A DNA stretch of 64,000 nucleotides from Tenacibaculum caenipelagi (GCF_004363005.1 NZ_SNYH01000004.1:124001-188000), one strand, 5' to 3'; positions 52,811-61,719 are shown, counted from the first letter of the stretch. A program made the numbers and translations. The notes: generated by a model from the sequence alone, not told the origin.

Positions 52811-54085
52811 ATGCAAAAAGATCATCAAATATTTGATTTAATTCAAGAAGAAAAAGAGCGTCAGCTACACGGATTAGAGTTGATTGCTTCTGAAAATTTT
52901 GTAAGCGACCAAGTAATGGAAGCTCAAGGATCGGTTTTAACTAATAAATATGCTGAAGGATATCCAGGGAAACGTTATTACGGTGGATGTGAAGTAGTAG
53001 ATATCGTAGAGCAAATAGCAATTGATAGAGCAAAAGAGCTTTTCGGAGCAGAGTATGTAAACGTACAACCACATTCTGGAAGTCAAGCGAATACTGCTGT
53101 TTTTGCTGCATGTTTACAACCAGGAGATACTATTTTAGGATTTGATTTATCTCACGGAGGACACTTAACACATGGATCACCAGTAAACTTTTCTGGTAAG
53201 TTATACAATCCAGTATTTTATGGTGTAGATAAAGAAACAGGATATATTGATTATAAACATTTAGAGCAACAAGCTAACGAACATAAACCTAAATTAATTA
53301 TTGCAGGAGCCTCTGCGTATTCTCGTGATATTGATTTTAAAAAGTTCAGAGAGATTGCTGATAGTGTAGGTGCTATTTTAATGGCAGATATTTCACATCC
53401 AGCAGGATTAATAGCAAAAGGGATTTTATCAGATCCGTTACCACACTGTCATATTGTTACTACAACAACTCATAAAACCTTACGTGGACCTCGTGGTGGT
53501 ATGATTATGATTGGAAAAGATTTTGAAAATCCTTTCGGGTTAAAATTAAAATCAGGAAAATTAAAGAAAATGTCAACGTTGATTAATTCTGCGGTTTTCC
53601 CAGGAAATCAAGGGGGACCATTAGAACATGTTATTGCTGCTAAAGCAATTGCTTTTGGTGAGGCATTGACAGATGAGTTCTTAGAATATCAAATTCAAGT
53701 AAAAGAAAATGCACAAGCAATGGCGAAAGCATTTGTAGCTAAAGGATATGAAATTATTTCTGGAGGTACAGATAACCATTGTATGTTAATTGATTTACGT
53801 AACAAAAATATTACAGGAAAAGCTGCTGAAGAAGCGTTAGGAAAAGCTGAAATTACTGTAAACAAAAACATGGTTCCGTTTGATACTGAATCACCATTTG
53901 TAACTTCAGGAATTCGTTTAGGTACTGCTGCTGTTACTACTCGTGGTTTAAAAGAAGCTGATATGGAAGTAATCGTTGACTTAATTGATGAAGCGTTAAT
54001 GAATGCCGATAATGATGATGTATTAGTAGCAATAGGAGAGAAGGTGTACGATTTAATGCATGACAGACGTTTATTTGTAATGTAA
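52811..54085 (+). CDS. glyA: serine hydroxymethyltransferase
   Basis: 424 residues. A PLP enzyme that makes glycine and 5,10-methylene-THF from serine. The PLP lysine is in [14 protein letters not shown] near residue 230, and [29 protein letters not shown] and [14 protein letters not shown] are diagnostic. Length and start match the family. It has its own promoter and terminator. Confidence 0.96.
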   Translation: MQKDHQIFDLIQEEKERQLHGLELIASENFVSDQVMEAQGSVLTNKYAEGYPGKRYYGGCEVVDIVEQIAIDRAKELFGAEYVNVQPHSGSQANTAVFAACLQPGDTILGFDLSHGGHLTHGSPVNFSGKLYNPVFYGVDKETGYIDYKHLEQQANEHKPKLIIAGASAYSRDIDFKKFREIADSVGAILMADISHPAGLIAKGILSDPLPHCHIVTTTTHKTLRGPRGGMIMIGKDFENPFGLKLKSGKLKKMSTLINSAVFPGNQGGPLEHVIAAKAIAFGEALTDEFLEYQIQVKENAQAMAKAFVAKGYEIISGGTDNHCMLIDLRNKNITGKAAEEALGKAEITVNKNMVPFDTESPFVTSGIRLGTAAVTTRGLKEADMEVIVDLIDEALMNADNDDVLVAIGEKVYDLMHDRRLFVM

Positions 54086-54113
54086 GAAGAAGGTAGAACC
54101 TTTTGATAAGTAT

Positions 54114-54151
54114 AAAAAAAGGCGTTCTAAATTATTTAGAACGCCTTTTTT
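54114..54151. terminator. bidirectional terminator between glyA and rmuC
   Basis: AGGCGTTCTAAAT pairs with ATTTAGAACGCCT, flanked by A-runs and T-runs on both sides. Confidence 0.93.
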
Positions 54152-54152
54152 G

Positions 54153-55499
54153 TTATTCGTCATTGTCTTGAGCTCGTTCAAGAATTTTTTCAGGAAGTGC
54201 TTTTTTAGCTTTTGCTCCCATTTTCTTAAGTTTTTCTACACTTGTAATTAAGTTTCCTCTACCTTCTACTAGTTTATTCATAGCAGCTGCATAATCGGCT
54301 TTAGTACCATCTATTTTCTTACCAATATTCACTAAGTCGGTTAATAAGCCTTGAAATTTATCATATAAAGCACCTGCTTGACGTGCAATTTCTAAAGCAT
54401 TACGTTGTTGTTTTTCGTTATTCCACATAGTGTCAATGGTACGTAACGTAGCCAATAGCGTGGTTGGAGTAACAATTACAATATTTTTTTCAAAAGCTTT
54501 ATTATACAACGTATTGTCTTCGTTTAAAGCTACCGCAAAAGCAGGTTCAATTGGCACAAAAAGTAACACAAAATCAGGAGATTCTATTTTGTAAATATCT
54601 TCATATTTCTTTTCAGAAAGCTGCTCTACGTGACGTTTTAATGAATTTACATGCTCCTTTAAAAAACGTTCTTTTTCTATATCATCCTCAGTGTTTATAA
54701 ATTGCTCATAAGCGGTTAGAGATACTTTAGAATCGACAATCATTTTTTTGTTGTCTGGTAAATGAATCACTACATCGGGCATAATACGTTTACCTTCTTC
54801 ATTAGTAAAAGACTGTTGCACAAAATACTCACGGTCTTTTTCTAAACCAGATTTTTCTAAAACGCGTTCTAAAACCAATTCTCCCCAATTTCCTTGGGTT
54901 TTGCTGTCTCCTTTCAAAGCTTTGGTAAGGTTAATGGTTTCTTTACTCATTTGAGCATTTAATTCTTTTAATCCTAATAATTGTTCTTTTAAAGCAGAAT
55001 GCATCGAAATACTCTCTTTTTGAGAGTCTTCAACTTTCTTTTCGAAGGTTTGTATTTTTTCTTGAAGTGGATTTAAAATATCCTTAATATTCTTTTTATT
55101 TTGTTCTGTAAACTTATTCGATTTTTCGTCTAAAATTTTATTGGCTAAATTCTCAAACTCTTTAGTGAACTTATCCTGTAGCTTTTCTACTTCCTCTTTG
55201 TTTTCATTCAATTTTAGCTGTAGATTTTTCAACTCTTCATTTTTTCTAGCTAATTCAATAGCCGAAAATTCTTTTTCACGACGAATTTCTTCTGTTTCCT
55301 TAGATTTTTCAGTAAAACGTTCTTGTACTTCCTTTTTTTGGAATTCTAAATTCGCTTGATGATTTTGTAGTGTAGCAATTTCTTTTTCTAAATCAGTTGT
55401 TTGCTGCTTAAACTTTAATTTAGAAAATAAGTTTCCGATAATAAATCCAATAGCTAGGGTACTAATAGCAATTAAAATAATTAAAAGAGTGGTATTCAT
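54153..55499 (-). CDS. rmuC: DNA recombination protein RmuC
   Basis: 448 residues from the ATG at 55499. An N-terminal membrane segment (about 3-23), a long coiled coil (about 30-165), then the RmuC nuclease-like domain (GNWGELVLERVLEKSGLEKD, DVVIHLPDNKKMIVDSKVSL) follow the family plan. RmuC limits sequence inversions. A TTG 14 codons further up (55541) lies upstream of a TATATTTG box (55528-55535) and is rejected as a start. Confidence 0.92.
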   Translation of the reverse strand: MNTTLLIILIAISTLAIGFIIGNLFSKLKFKQQTTDLEKEIATLQNHQANLEFQKKEVQERFTEKSKETEEIRREKEFSAIELARKNEELKNLQLKLNENKEEVEKLQDKFTKEFENLANKILDEKSNKFTEQNKKNIKDILNPLQEKIQTFEKKVEDSQKESISMHSALKEQLLGLKELNAQMSKETINLTKALKGDSKTQGNWGELVLERVLEKSGLEKDREYFVQQSFTNEEGKRIMPDVVIHLPDNKKMIVDSKVSLTAYEQFINTEDDIEKERFLKEHVNSLKRHVEQLSEKKYEDIYKIESPDFVLLFVPIEPAFAVALNEDNTLYNKAFEKNIVIVTPTTLLATLRTIDTMWNNEKQQRNALEIARQAGALYDKFQGLLTDLVNIGKKIDGTKADYAAAMNKLVEGRGNLITSVEKLKKMGAKAKKALPEKILERAQDNDE

Positions 55500-55527
55500 T
55501 AGGATGTTTATAAGTTTATAGGATGAA

Positions 55528-55535
55528 CAAATATA
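55528..55535 (-). promoter_or_regulatory. promoter -7 box TATATTTG for rmuC
   Basis: A perfect TAnnTTTG on the minus strand, 28 bases ahead of the ATG at 55499. Confidence 0.5.
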
Positions 55536-55605
55536 GGACAAGATAGGTTAAAATTATTTGATTTTTATAAGGAAAACCGTATCATTGACTTTTATAACTA
55601 TCGAA

Positions 55606-56157
55606 ATGATATCTAAATTTATATTTCACAAAGTTTTAGGCTGGAAGCTGGTGGGCGATTTTCCAAGAGATTTAAAAAAGTATGTGGTTATTGGAGCACC
55701 GCATACAAGTTGGAAAGATTTTCCCATCGCTATTTTAGCAAGAAACACATACGGTGTTAAAGTCAATTTTATAGGAAAGGCTTCGTTATTTAAACCGCCA
55801 TTCGGATTTATTTTTAGAGCGCTAGGAGGTTCTCCTGTAGATAGAAGTAAGAGCACTAATAAGGTAGATGCGATAGTGAATTTGTTTAATCAGCATGACG
55901 AATTTCGTTTGGCGTTATCTCCTGAAGGAACTCGAGCGAAAATAACAGAATGGAAAACGGGTTTTTACTATATAGCAAAAGGAGCTAAGGTACCGATTGT
56001 AATGTTCGCTTTCGATTTTGAAAACAAACAGATTAAAGTAGCTCCACCATATTATCTCACAGATGATATGAATACGGATATGAACCATATTTACGATTTT
56101 TACAGAGGTATTAAAGGGGCAAAACCAGAATTATTCTCAGTACCAGATAACGAGTGA
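55606..56157 (+). CDS. 1-acyl-glycerol-phosphate acyltransferase-like protein
   Basis: 183 residues from the ATG at 55606. A PlsC-type domain without the usual long N-terminal membrane segments: GAPHTSWKDFPIAI in the place of the NHxxxxD motif (His and Asp kept), then GGSPVDRSKSTN and SPEGTRAKITEWKTGFYYIA, the acceptor-binding block. Substrate may be lysophosphatidate or another lipid. A TTG 16 codons upstream could extend it, but the ATG fits the family better. It is divergent from rmuC. Confidence 0.85.
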   Translation: MISKFIFHKVLGWKLVGDFPRDLKKYVVIGAPHTSWKDFPIAILARNTYGVKVNFIGKASLFKPPFGFIFRALGGSPVDRSKSTNKVDAIVNLFNQHDEFRLALSPEGTRAKITEWKTGFYYIAKGAKVPIVMFAFDFENKQIKVAPPYYLTDDMNTDMNHIYDFYRGIKGAKPELFSVPDNE

Positions 56158-56236
56158 AATAAACGTTAAAGAGCCTTGTTTTTTTGAAAATTTCATAAGA
56201 TTTGAGTATCTTGTAGAAGGTTTAAAACAAGGAGAT

Positions 56237-56788
56237 ATGAGAAAGTATAGTATATTGATTTGTATGGTTTTTATTCTGTTTAGTTGTGCTTCTTCAAAAA
56301 ATACCACTCAAGCAGAGATAGATAATTTAAAAACTCTTATTCAAAGTAAAACTTTTGAAATAGAGTCAGAGTGGGCTGAACCTCAAGTAACCTATGCAAT
56401 GACACAAATAGCCAATGCAGGAATGTTACCAACAGGTAGTAATGCTGGGAATATAAGTTTGATAGGAAATAGCAATTTTTTTAGAATGAAAGGGGATACT
56501 GTTGCGGCGTATTTGCCTTATTTTGGTGAACGACAAGCAGGTGGTTCTTATGGAGGAAGAGATAGTGGAATTGAATTTGAAGGAGTTCCTAAAGATTTAG
56601 TAATATCTGAGGATAAAGAGAACAGTTACAAAATCAATTTTAAAATAAAAGATAAAAATACAACGACTGAAAATTACAATGTTGTAGTTCGAGTATATCC
56701 TAGCTTATCTAGTACTATTTATGTAAACAGTACTCAAAAGCGTTCTATAAGTTATAGAGGTAGAGTAATCGCTAGTACAGAAAAATAA
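56237..56788 (+). CDS. DUF4251 family lipoprotein
   Basis: 183 residues. A lipobox (FILFSC, Cys17) marks a lipoprotein. The mature part is the DUF4251 beta-rich domain (FEIESEWAEPQVTYAMTQIA, MKGDTVAAYLPYFGERQAGG, GIEFEGVPKDLVISED), uncharacterised and common in Bacteroidota. A GGAG sits six bases before the ATG, one of few clear Shine-Dalgarno sequences here. Confidence 0.87.
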   Translation: MRKYSILICMVFILFSCASSKNTTQAEIDNLKTLIQSKTFEIESEWAEPQVTYAMTQIANAGMLPTGSNAGNISLIGNSNFFRMKGDTVAAYLPYFGERQAGGSYGGRDSGIEFEGVPKDLVISEDKENSYKINFKIKDKNTTTENYNVVVRVYPSLSSTIYVNSTQKRSISYRGRVIASTEK

Positions 56789-56852
56789 ACATATTCAATA
56801 AAGTTGTGGAAATGTATAGAATACTATATTTTACTACTTCTTAAAACTAGCT

Positions 56853-57452
56853 ATGGAATTACATAATTTTAAAAAGTTTCTTATTGAAAAGGGAGGGTTA
56901 TTTGAAGAAGATTTTTTTCAGATACAGTCTTTTATACAAACAAAAAAACTCTCAAAAAGCGAATTTTTATTAAAACAAGGAGATATTTGTTCTCATTTCT
57001 TTTTTGTAGAACAAGGCTTGCTCCGTATGTATGCTTTAAATGAAGAAGGGAAAGAGAATATTTTACAATTTGCTACCGAAGGTTGGATTGTGAGTGATAG
57101 AGGGAGCGTGTATTTTCAAGCACCTTCTACTTACTATATTGATGCCGTAGAAGATACGTTAGTTGTAATGTTAGACGAGCATTTTATAGACCAAGTTTCA
57201 AAAGTCAATTCAAGTTTTAGAAAGCAAAATGAACATCTATTACAAAATCATATTCGTCATTTATACAAACGTATTAGTCAATTATTAGGAGCATCAGCCA
57301 AAAATCGCTATTTAAATTTTGTAAGCATGTATCCAGATATTATGTTACGAGTTCCACAATGGATGATTGCTTCGTATTTAGGTATTACACCAGAAAGTCT
57401 CAGTCGTGTTCGTAAAGCTTTAGCTGAAGAAAACTTCAAACCACACAAATAA
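56853..57452 (+). CDS. Crp/Fnr family transcriptional regulator
   Basis: 199 residues: an N-terminal cyclic-nucleotide-binding-type barrel (LKQGDICSHFFFVEQGLLRM) and a C-terminal winged helix (PQWMIASYLGITPESLSRVR). The iron-sulfur cysteines of true FNR are absent. The signal it senses is unknown. It stands upstream of a small unknown gene and a pirin gene, so it may control them; that is inference. Confidence 0.88.
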   Translation: MELHNFKKFLIEKGGLFEEDFFQIQSFIQTKKLSKSEFLLKQGDICSHFFFVEQGLLRMYALNEEGKENILQFATEGWIVSDRGSVYFQAPSTYYIDAVEDTLVVMLDEHFIDQVSKVNSSFRKQNEHLLQNHIRHLYKRISQLLGASAKNRYLNFVSMYPDIMLRVPQWMIASYLGITPESLSRVRKALAEENFKPHK

Positions 57453-57525
57453 TACTTCTTACCATAGGTCAATGTATACCTTTTTTTGTTGCCGTAATTT
57501 TACAGTAAATAAAAAAGGATTTATT

Positions 57526-57870
57526 ATGAGACATTTAAAAACATTAGTTGTAACAAAAAATACAACAATGCCTAAAATTTTGAATTGGCAAGTTTCAACT
57601 GTTAGTAATGTCGAAACAGCCATTGAAAAATTATACCAACAAACATATAAGGTTTTAGCTATTTCAAAAGATACTAAAGAGATAGATAAAAACAAACTGC
57701 AAAAAATTATTACGGTATTATTCCCAGAAGCGATTATTGTAGAATACAAAGATGAAGCAGCACTTTCTAAAAGTGTAAAACAAGGATATTGGTCTAAAAA
57801 CAAACCAGAAATGAAACGTAATTATTTGGATAACTCATTTGAAATGAAGTTGTCCTGTAGTTTAAATTAA
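57526..57870 (+). CDS. hypothetical protein between the Crp/Fnr regulator and pirin
   Basis: 114 residues from the ATG at 57526 (an upstream ATG at 57472 would add a cysteine-rich 18-residue stretch that looks non-coding). No signal peptide or membrane segment. It alternates short beta and helix stretches (LKTLVVTKNTTMPKI, AIEKLYQQTYKVLAIS, ALSKSVKQGYWSKNK), reminiscent of a receiver-like or ferredoxin-like fold, but I do not recognise a family. It is followed after 20 bases by the pirin gene, so the two are probably co-transcribed. Confidence 0.7.
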   Translation: MRHLKTLVVTKNTTMPKILNWQVSTVSNVETAIEKLYQQTYKVLAISKDTKEIDKNKLQKIITVLFPEAIIVEYKDEAALSKSVKQGYWSKNKPEMKRNYLDNSFEMKLSCSLN

Positions 57871-57890
57871 TTAAAAGAAAGGATTTTAAA

Positions 57891-58763
57891 ATGAAAACAA
57901 GAAGTATAGAAAAAGTAGTAAAACCAGGAACTCCACATTTTGTAGGAGATGGATTTAGAGTACATAATTTTATTCCCGGAACCTCAACGATGCAACGTAT
58001 GGATCCATTTATCATGTTAGATTATAATTCGAAATATAATTTCCCTCCAACAGATAAACCAAAAGGAGTGGGAGTTCACCCTCATAGAGGATTTGAAACC
58101 GTAACGATTGCCTATAAAGGACGTGTTGAGCATGGAGATAGCGCAGGAGGTGGAGGAATTATTGGAGAAGGAGATGTACAATGGATGACAGCAGCTTCAG
58201 GAGTTTTACATAAAGAGTTTCATGAAACTGAGTGGAGTAAAACAGGAGGAGAGTTTCAAATGGTACAACTATGGGTAAACCTTCCTGCAAAAGATAAAAT
58301 GAGTCCGCCAAAATATCAAGCAATAGCAAACGCTGAAATGGCTAAAGTACAATTACCTGAAAATATAGGGGAAATAGAGGTAATTGCAGGAGAATATGAA
58401 GGTAATAAAGGACCAGCATCAACATTTTCACCAGTAAATATGTTTAATGTAAGGTTGAAAAAAGAAGCGAAAACACAATTGACATTTCCTGCTCATTATA
58501 CTACTTCAATTTTACCTGTTGAAGGTAGTGTAAGGGTAAATGAAGTGACGGATGTTTTACAAGATCACTTTATACTGTTTGCAAATGATGGAGATACATT
58601 TACAATAGAAGCTTTAGAAGATACAATTGTATTGGTATTAAGTGGAGAACCGTTAAATGAACCTATTGCAGCTTATGGACCTTTTGTAATGAATACTCAA
58701 GAGGAGTTGGTTAAAGCATTTCAAGACTTTAATACAGGAAAATTTGGGTATTTAGAAGATTAA
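57891..58763 (+). CDS. pirin family protein
   Basis: 290 residues with two cupin halves. The metal-binding residues are in VGVHPHRGFETVTIAYKGRV (His-x-His), then VEHGDSAGGGGIIGEGDVQW and GVLHKEFHE. Some pirins have quercetin 2,3-dioxygenase activity; most are undefined, and some are redox regulators. It ends with a hairpin before the oppositely oriented His-rich lipoprotein gene. A second pirin lies at 59806. Confidence 0.93.
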   Translation: MKTRSIEKVVKPGTPHFVGDGFRVHNFIPGTSTMQRMDPFIMLDYNSKYNFPPTDKPKGVGVHPHRGFETVTIAYKGRVEHGDSAGGGGIIGEGDVQWMTAASGVLHKEFHETEWSKTGGEFQMVQLWVNLPAKDKMSPPKYQAIANAEMAKVQLPENIGEIEVIAGEYEGNKGPASTFSPVNMFNVRLKKEAKTQLTFPAHYTTSILPVEGSVRVNEVTDVLQDHFILFANDGDTFTIEALEDTIVLVLSGEPLNEPIAAYGPFVMNTQEELVKAFQDFNTGKFGYLED

Positions 58764-58769
58764 TAAAAC

Positions 58770-58802
58770 CAAAAAGCAGCTAACCTACTAGCTACTTTTT
58801 AT
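58770..58802. terminator. terminator between pirin and the first His-rich lipoprotein gene
   Basis: AAAAAGCAGCTA pairs with TAGCTACTTTTT (one mismatch), with T-rich tails both ways. Confidence 0.75.
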
Positions 58803-58821
58803 ATTTAATATCATTTATTAC

Positions 58822-59199
58822 TTAAGCACAAGATACTGTAACTGTATGAGTATGTCCACCACCAGAGGTTGAGGTAACATTAATAGAGTTGTTATTTCGT
58901 AAAGATGAAAAGTTTGCAGTAGTTACTGTTATTATATGATTATGATTGGCACTACCTTGTATTGAATAGGCTTTATCTATTCCTGCTTGTATATCTTCTT
59001 TAGAGACATTTAAGGAATGTCCATGATTACGATCAATAGAGTTATTGGTACCATTATTTAAACAATTACCAGTAGGAATTGGAATTGGATTTTGGCTTGA
59101 CTCATTACCAGTATCTGATGAGCACCTAACAAATATATAAGCAGGTAATGTTATTAGTATTGTAGCTAATATTTTTTGAATAAATGTTTTTCTATTCAT
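58822..59199 (-). CDS. His-rich exported protein, copy B of a tandem pair
   Basis: 125 residues. An N-terminal signal leads to the lipobox position FVRCSS, where Arg replaces the usual small residue before Cys, so lipidation may be poor. The mature part has three HxH-type pairs: NHGHSL, NHNHII and GHTHTV, plus two conserved cysteines (GNC and the terminal VSC). Glycine/serine-rich strands fill the rest. It is closely similar along its length to the next gene, from which it is separated by a terminator. I do not recognise a characterised family; metal binding is a reasonable guess. Confidence 0.78.
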   Translation of the reverse strand: MNRKTFIQKILATILITLPAYIFVRCSSDTGNESSQNPIPIPTGNCLNNGTNNSIDRNHGHSLNVSKEDIQAGIDKAYSIQGSANHNHIITVTTANFSSLRNNNSINVTSTSGGGHTHTVTVSCA

Positions 59200-59223
59200 A
59201 AGTTAAGTATAATTAGTAAAAGC

Positions 59224-59254
59224 AAAAACAGCTTTTTTTAAAAAGCTGTTTTTG
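59224..59254 (-). terminator. terminator between the two His-rich genes
   Basis: AAAAACAGCTTTTT pairs with AAAAAGCTGTTTTT, on the 3' side of copy A. Confidence 0.8.
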
Positions 59255-59264
59255 TTAATGTTAT

Positions 59265-59654
59265 TTAAGCACAAGATACTGTAACTGAATGTGTATGTCC
59301 GTCATCGTTAGTAGATCCAACGGTAATAGAATTATTACTTTGTAAAGAAGAAAAGTTAGCGGCTGTTAAAGTTACAGTATGGTTGTGAGAGGAACTCCCT
59401 TGAATCGAGTACGATTTTTGTGCTCCTGCTTGAACATCTTCTTTAGAAACTGTTAAAGTATGTCCATGATTAGCGCTAATGGTACTATTGGTTCCATTAT
59501 CTATACAGTTACCAGATGGAGTTGGATCTGGATCTGGGTTCGGATTTGGGCTTGGATCATTATCTGAACCAGAGGAGCACCCTACAAGCATATAAGCCGG
59601 TAATGCTATTAGCATTCCTGCTATAGATTTTTGAATAAAGGTCTTTCTGTCCAT
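59265..59654 (-). CDS. His-rich lipoprotein, copy A of a tandem pair
   Basis: 129 residues. Signal with a good lipobox (MLVGCSS, Cys26), then an acidic Asn/Asp/Pro linker (NPNPDPDPTP) reaching out from the membrane. The mature domain has NHGHTL, SHNHTV and GHTHSV at the same spacing as copy B, and the same two cysteines (GNC, VSC), which may form a disulfide. No characterised family is recognised. Order and spacing make a recent tandem duplication likely. Confidence 0.8.
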   Translation of the reverse strand: MDRKTFIQKSIAGMLIALPAYMLVGCSSGSDNDPSPNPNPDPDPTPSGNCIDNGTNSTISANHGHTLTVSKEDVQAGAQKSYSIQGSSSHNHTVTLTAANFSSLQSNNSITVGSTNDDGHTHSVTVSCA

Positions 59655-59805
59655 GGTGTTAGTGTGTTGATATTTAGTTAAATATACTTAAAATATAAAA
59701 GAATTCAAAATAAAGACAAACACAAATTCTAAAGAATGTATAAACAAAATGTTTCGTAAATTACATGAGCAAAGATTAATTAGAATTAAAAAAGAAAATT
59801 ATAGC

Positions 59806-60693
59806 ATGTCAAATACAAAGTTAATTATAGAAGAACGAGCTGCTAATATTGGTAATTTTATTGTGGGACGTCTATTGCCATTTAGACAAAAACGAATGGT
59901 AGGGCCGTTTATTTTTATCGATCATATGGGACCCGTGAGTATGAATAATAAAGAGAATTTAGACATTGCTATGCATCCTCATATAGGAATATCGACCCTA
60001 ACTTTTTTGTTTGAAGGAGCTATTTTGCATCGTGATAGTTTAGGCACTGAAATAGAAATTACTCCAGGAGCAGTTAATTGGATGACAGCGGGAAAGGGAG
60101 TAGTACATACAGAAAGAACCCCTGAACATTTAAGGAATTCAACTAAAAAGCTTCATGGATTACAAATATGGGTAGCTTTACCTATAGAAGAGGAGCAATG
60201 TGAACCATCTTTTGCACATGCTTCGGCTTCAGAACTTCCTAGTTGGGAATATGAAGGAATACATTTTAAACTCATAGCAGGAAAAGCTTTTGGAAAACAG
60301 TCGCCTATTCCTGTCTATAGTCCATTGTATTTTATAGAAATAAAATCAGATGAAGAGAAAACAGTATCTATAGGGGAGCATTTATTTGGGGAGAGTGCTT
60401 TATATATTTTAGAAGGAAGCATTACTAGTGATGGACATACTTATGAAGCGAAACAGCTATTAGTAGCTAAGGATAGTACTTTATGCGCTTTTACTATTTC
60501 TGAAAATTCGACTATCTATATTTTTGGAGGAGAACCTTTTTCTGAAGAACGTTTTATCGAATGGAATTTTGTAGCCTCTGATAAAAAACTAATAGAACAA
60601 GCAAAAGAAAATTGGGAAAAAGACAAGTTTCCATCAGTACCTAATGAAACAGTTAAGATTCCCTTACCAGAACCAAAGCGTTTTGGGGGATAA
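59806..60693 (+). CDS. second pirin family protein
   Basis: 295 residues from the ATG at 59806. Two cupin halves: RLLPFRQKRMVGPFIFIDHM, then MHPHIGISTLTFLFEGAILH with His-x-His, and GKGVVHTERTPEHL. It is only distantly similar to the pirin at 57891. An ATG at 59749 would add 19 residues with no family support. Its neighbours are the His-rich pair (divergent) and the TMEM175-like gene, 30 bases downstream. Confidence 0.9.
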   Translation: MSNTKLIIEERAANIGNFIVGRLLPFRQKRMVGPFIFIDHMGPVSMNNKENLDIAMHPHIGISTLTFLFEGAILHRDSLGTEIEITPGAVNWMTAGKGVVHTERTPEHLRNSTKKLHGLQIWVALPIEEEQCEPSFAHASASELPSWEYEGIHFKLIAGKAFGKQSPIPVYSPLYFIEIKSDEEKTVSIGEHLFGESALYILEGSITSDGHTYEAKQLLVAKDSTLCAFTISENSTIYIFGGEPFSEERFIEWNFVASDKKLIEQAKENWEKDKFPSVPNETVKIPLPEPKRFGG

Positions 60694-60723
60694 ATATGTA
60701 TTAATAACATAAAGTTAAATTAT

Positions 60724-61314
60724 ATGAAAACTGGTAGATTAGAAGCATTTAGTGATGGTGTTTTAGCCATTGTAATTACTATTATGGTGTTAGAGATGAA
60801 AGCACCAGAAGACACAACATTTAAAGGATTGCTATCGGTAGCTCCTGTATTTATTAGTTATCTATTAAGTTTTATATACTTAGGTATCTATTGGAACAAT
60901 CATCATCATTTATTGCAAGTTACAAAAAAGGTAAATGGAAGTATACTATGGGCTAATTTGCATTTATTGTTTTGGTTGTCATTAATTCCTTTCACCACAA
61001 GTTGGATTGGTGAACATGGTCATTATAATGAGGCTTTACCAGTAGCTACTTACGGATTTGTTTTGCTTATGAGTGGCATAGCTTATTTTATACTAGAACG
61101 AGTTTTAATTAAGTATCATGATGACAATTACCCTTTATCAAAATTGTGTAGAAAGGGAACTAAAGATTATATATCCATGATAATATATCTTTTAGCGGTA
61201 CCAATTTCTTTTGTAAATACTTGGATTTCAATTGCATGTTATATAGCTGTAGCTTTGATGTGGTTAATGCCAGAACGAAAGTTAGAAGAATTAATGGAAG
61301 AGTTAGAAAAATAA
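60724..61314 (+). CDS. TMEM175-family (DUF1211) potassium channel-like protein
   Basis: 196 residues with six hydrophobic segments. The family hallmark RxxxFSD is present at the N-terminus (RLEAFSDGVLAIVITIMV). Bacterial TMEM175 homologues are potassium-permeable channels; activity here is not shown. It is 30 bases after the pirin gene on the same strand. Confidence 0.9.
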   Translation: MKTGRLEAFSDGVLAIVITIMVLEMKAPEDTTFKGLLSVAPVFISYLLSFIYLGIYWNNHHHLLQVTKKVNGSILWANLHLLFWLSLIPFTTSWIGEHGHYNEALPVATYGFVLLMSGIAYFILERVLIKYHDDNYPLSKLCRKGTKDYISMIIYLLAVPISFVNTWISIACYIAVALMWLMPERKLEELMEELEK

Positions 61315-61440
61315 TAGTAAAAAATAAGGTTTTACCGTACTAAAAGTAAGGCTTTTTAGAGGTTGTTTTTTTTTTATAGGGGTACTTTAGAGCCTGATAA
61401 AAAAAGATTTTTATTATTAACCCCAAAAAAAAGTTTTACG

Positions 61441-61614
61441 ATGAAAAAAGCAATTTTAAAAGTAGAAGGAGTTCAAGAATTAACAAAAACAACTTTAAAA
61501 AACGTTAAAGGTGGAGTAAAACCAACTCAATGTGGAGGAGATGGTTCTTATATCTACCAAAATGGAGTAAAAGTATGTTGTTATCAACCTTCTACTATGA
61601 ATTATATTTGCTAA
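61441..61614 (+). CDS. small double-glycine leader peptide, cysteine-rich
   Basis: 57 residues. The first 25 (to NVKGG) end in a true double-glycine, with the amphipathic leader pattern of Bacteroidota bacteriocin-like precursors (VQELTKTTLKNVKGG). The remaining 32 residues hold four cysteines, two of them adjacent (QCGG, VCCYQ, final YIC). I start at the ATG at 61441, since the upstream in-frame sequence looks non-coding. No peptidase-containing exporter or modifying enzyme is near. A terminator follows. The product is unknown. Confidence 0.75.
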   Translation: MKKAILKVEGVQELTKTTLKNVKGGVKPTQCGGDGSYIYQNGVKVCCYQPSTMNYIC

Positions 61615-61659
61615 AATATAATTTGCTTTAAAAAAGTGATACTATAAAGTTTTCCTTTT

Positions 61660-61698
61660 ATAAAGCTGCTTAAACGATTTAATGTTTAAGCAGCTTTT
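61660..61698. terminator. bidirectional terminator
   Basis: AAAGCTGCTTAAAC pairs with GTTTAAGCAGCTTT, followed by a T-run, between the small peptide gene and the convergent deacetylase gene. Confidence 0.92.
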
Positions 61699-61719
61699 TT
61701 TATTTAAGAGTTATTTTTA

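Noticed and set aside
55500..55541. Longer rmuC starting at the TTG at 55541
   Set aside because: A TATATTTG box lies between that TTG and the ATG at 55499, so the longer form would begin upstream of its own promoter.
57459..57803. Open reading frame on the minus strand
   Set aside because: Antisense to the small gene at 57526, with a composition unlike a real protein and no start context.
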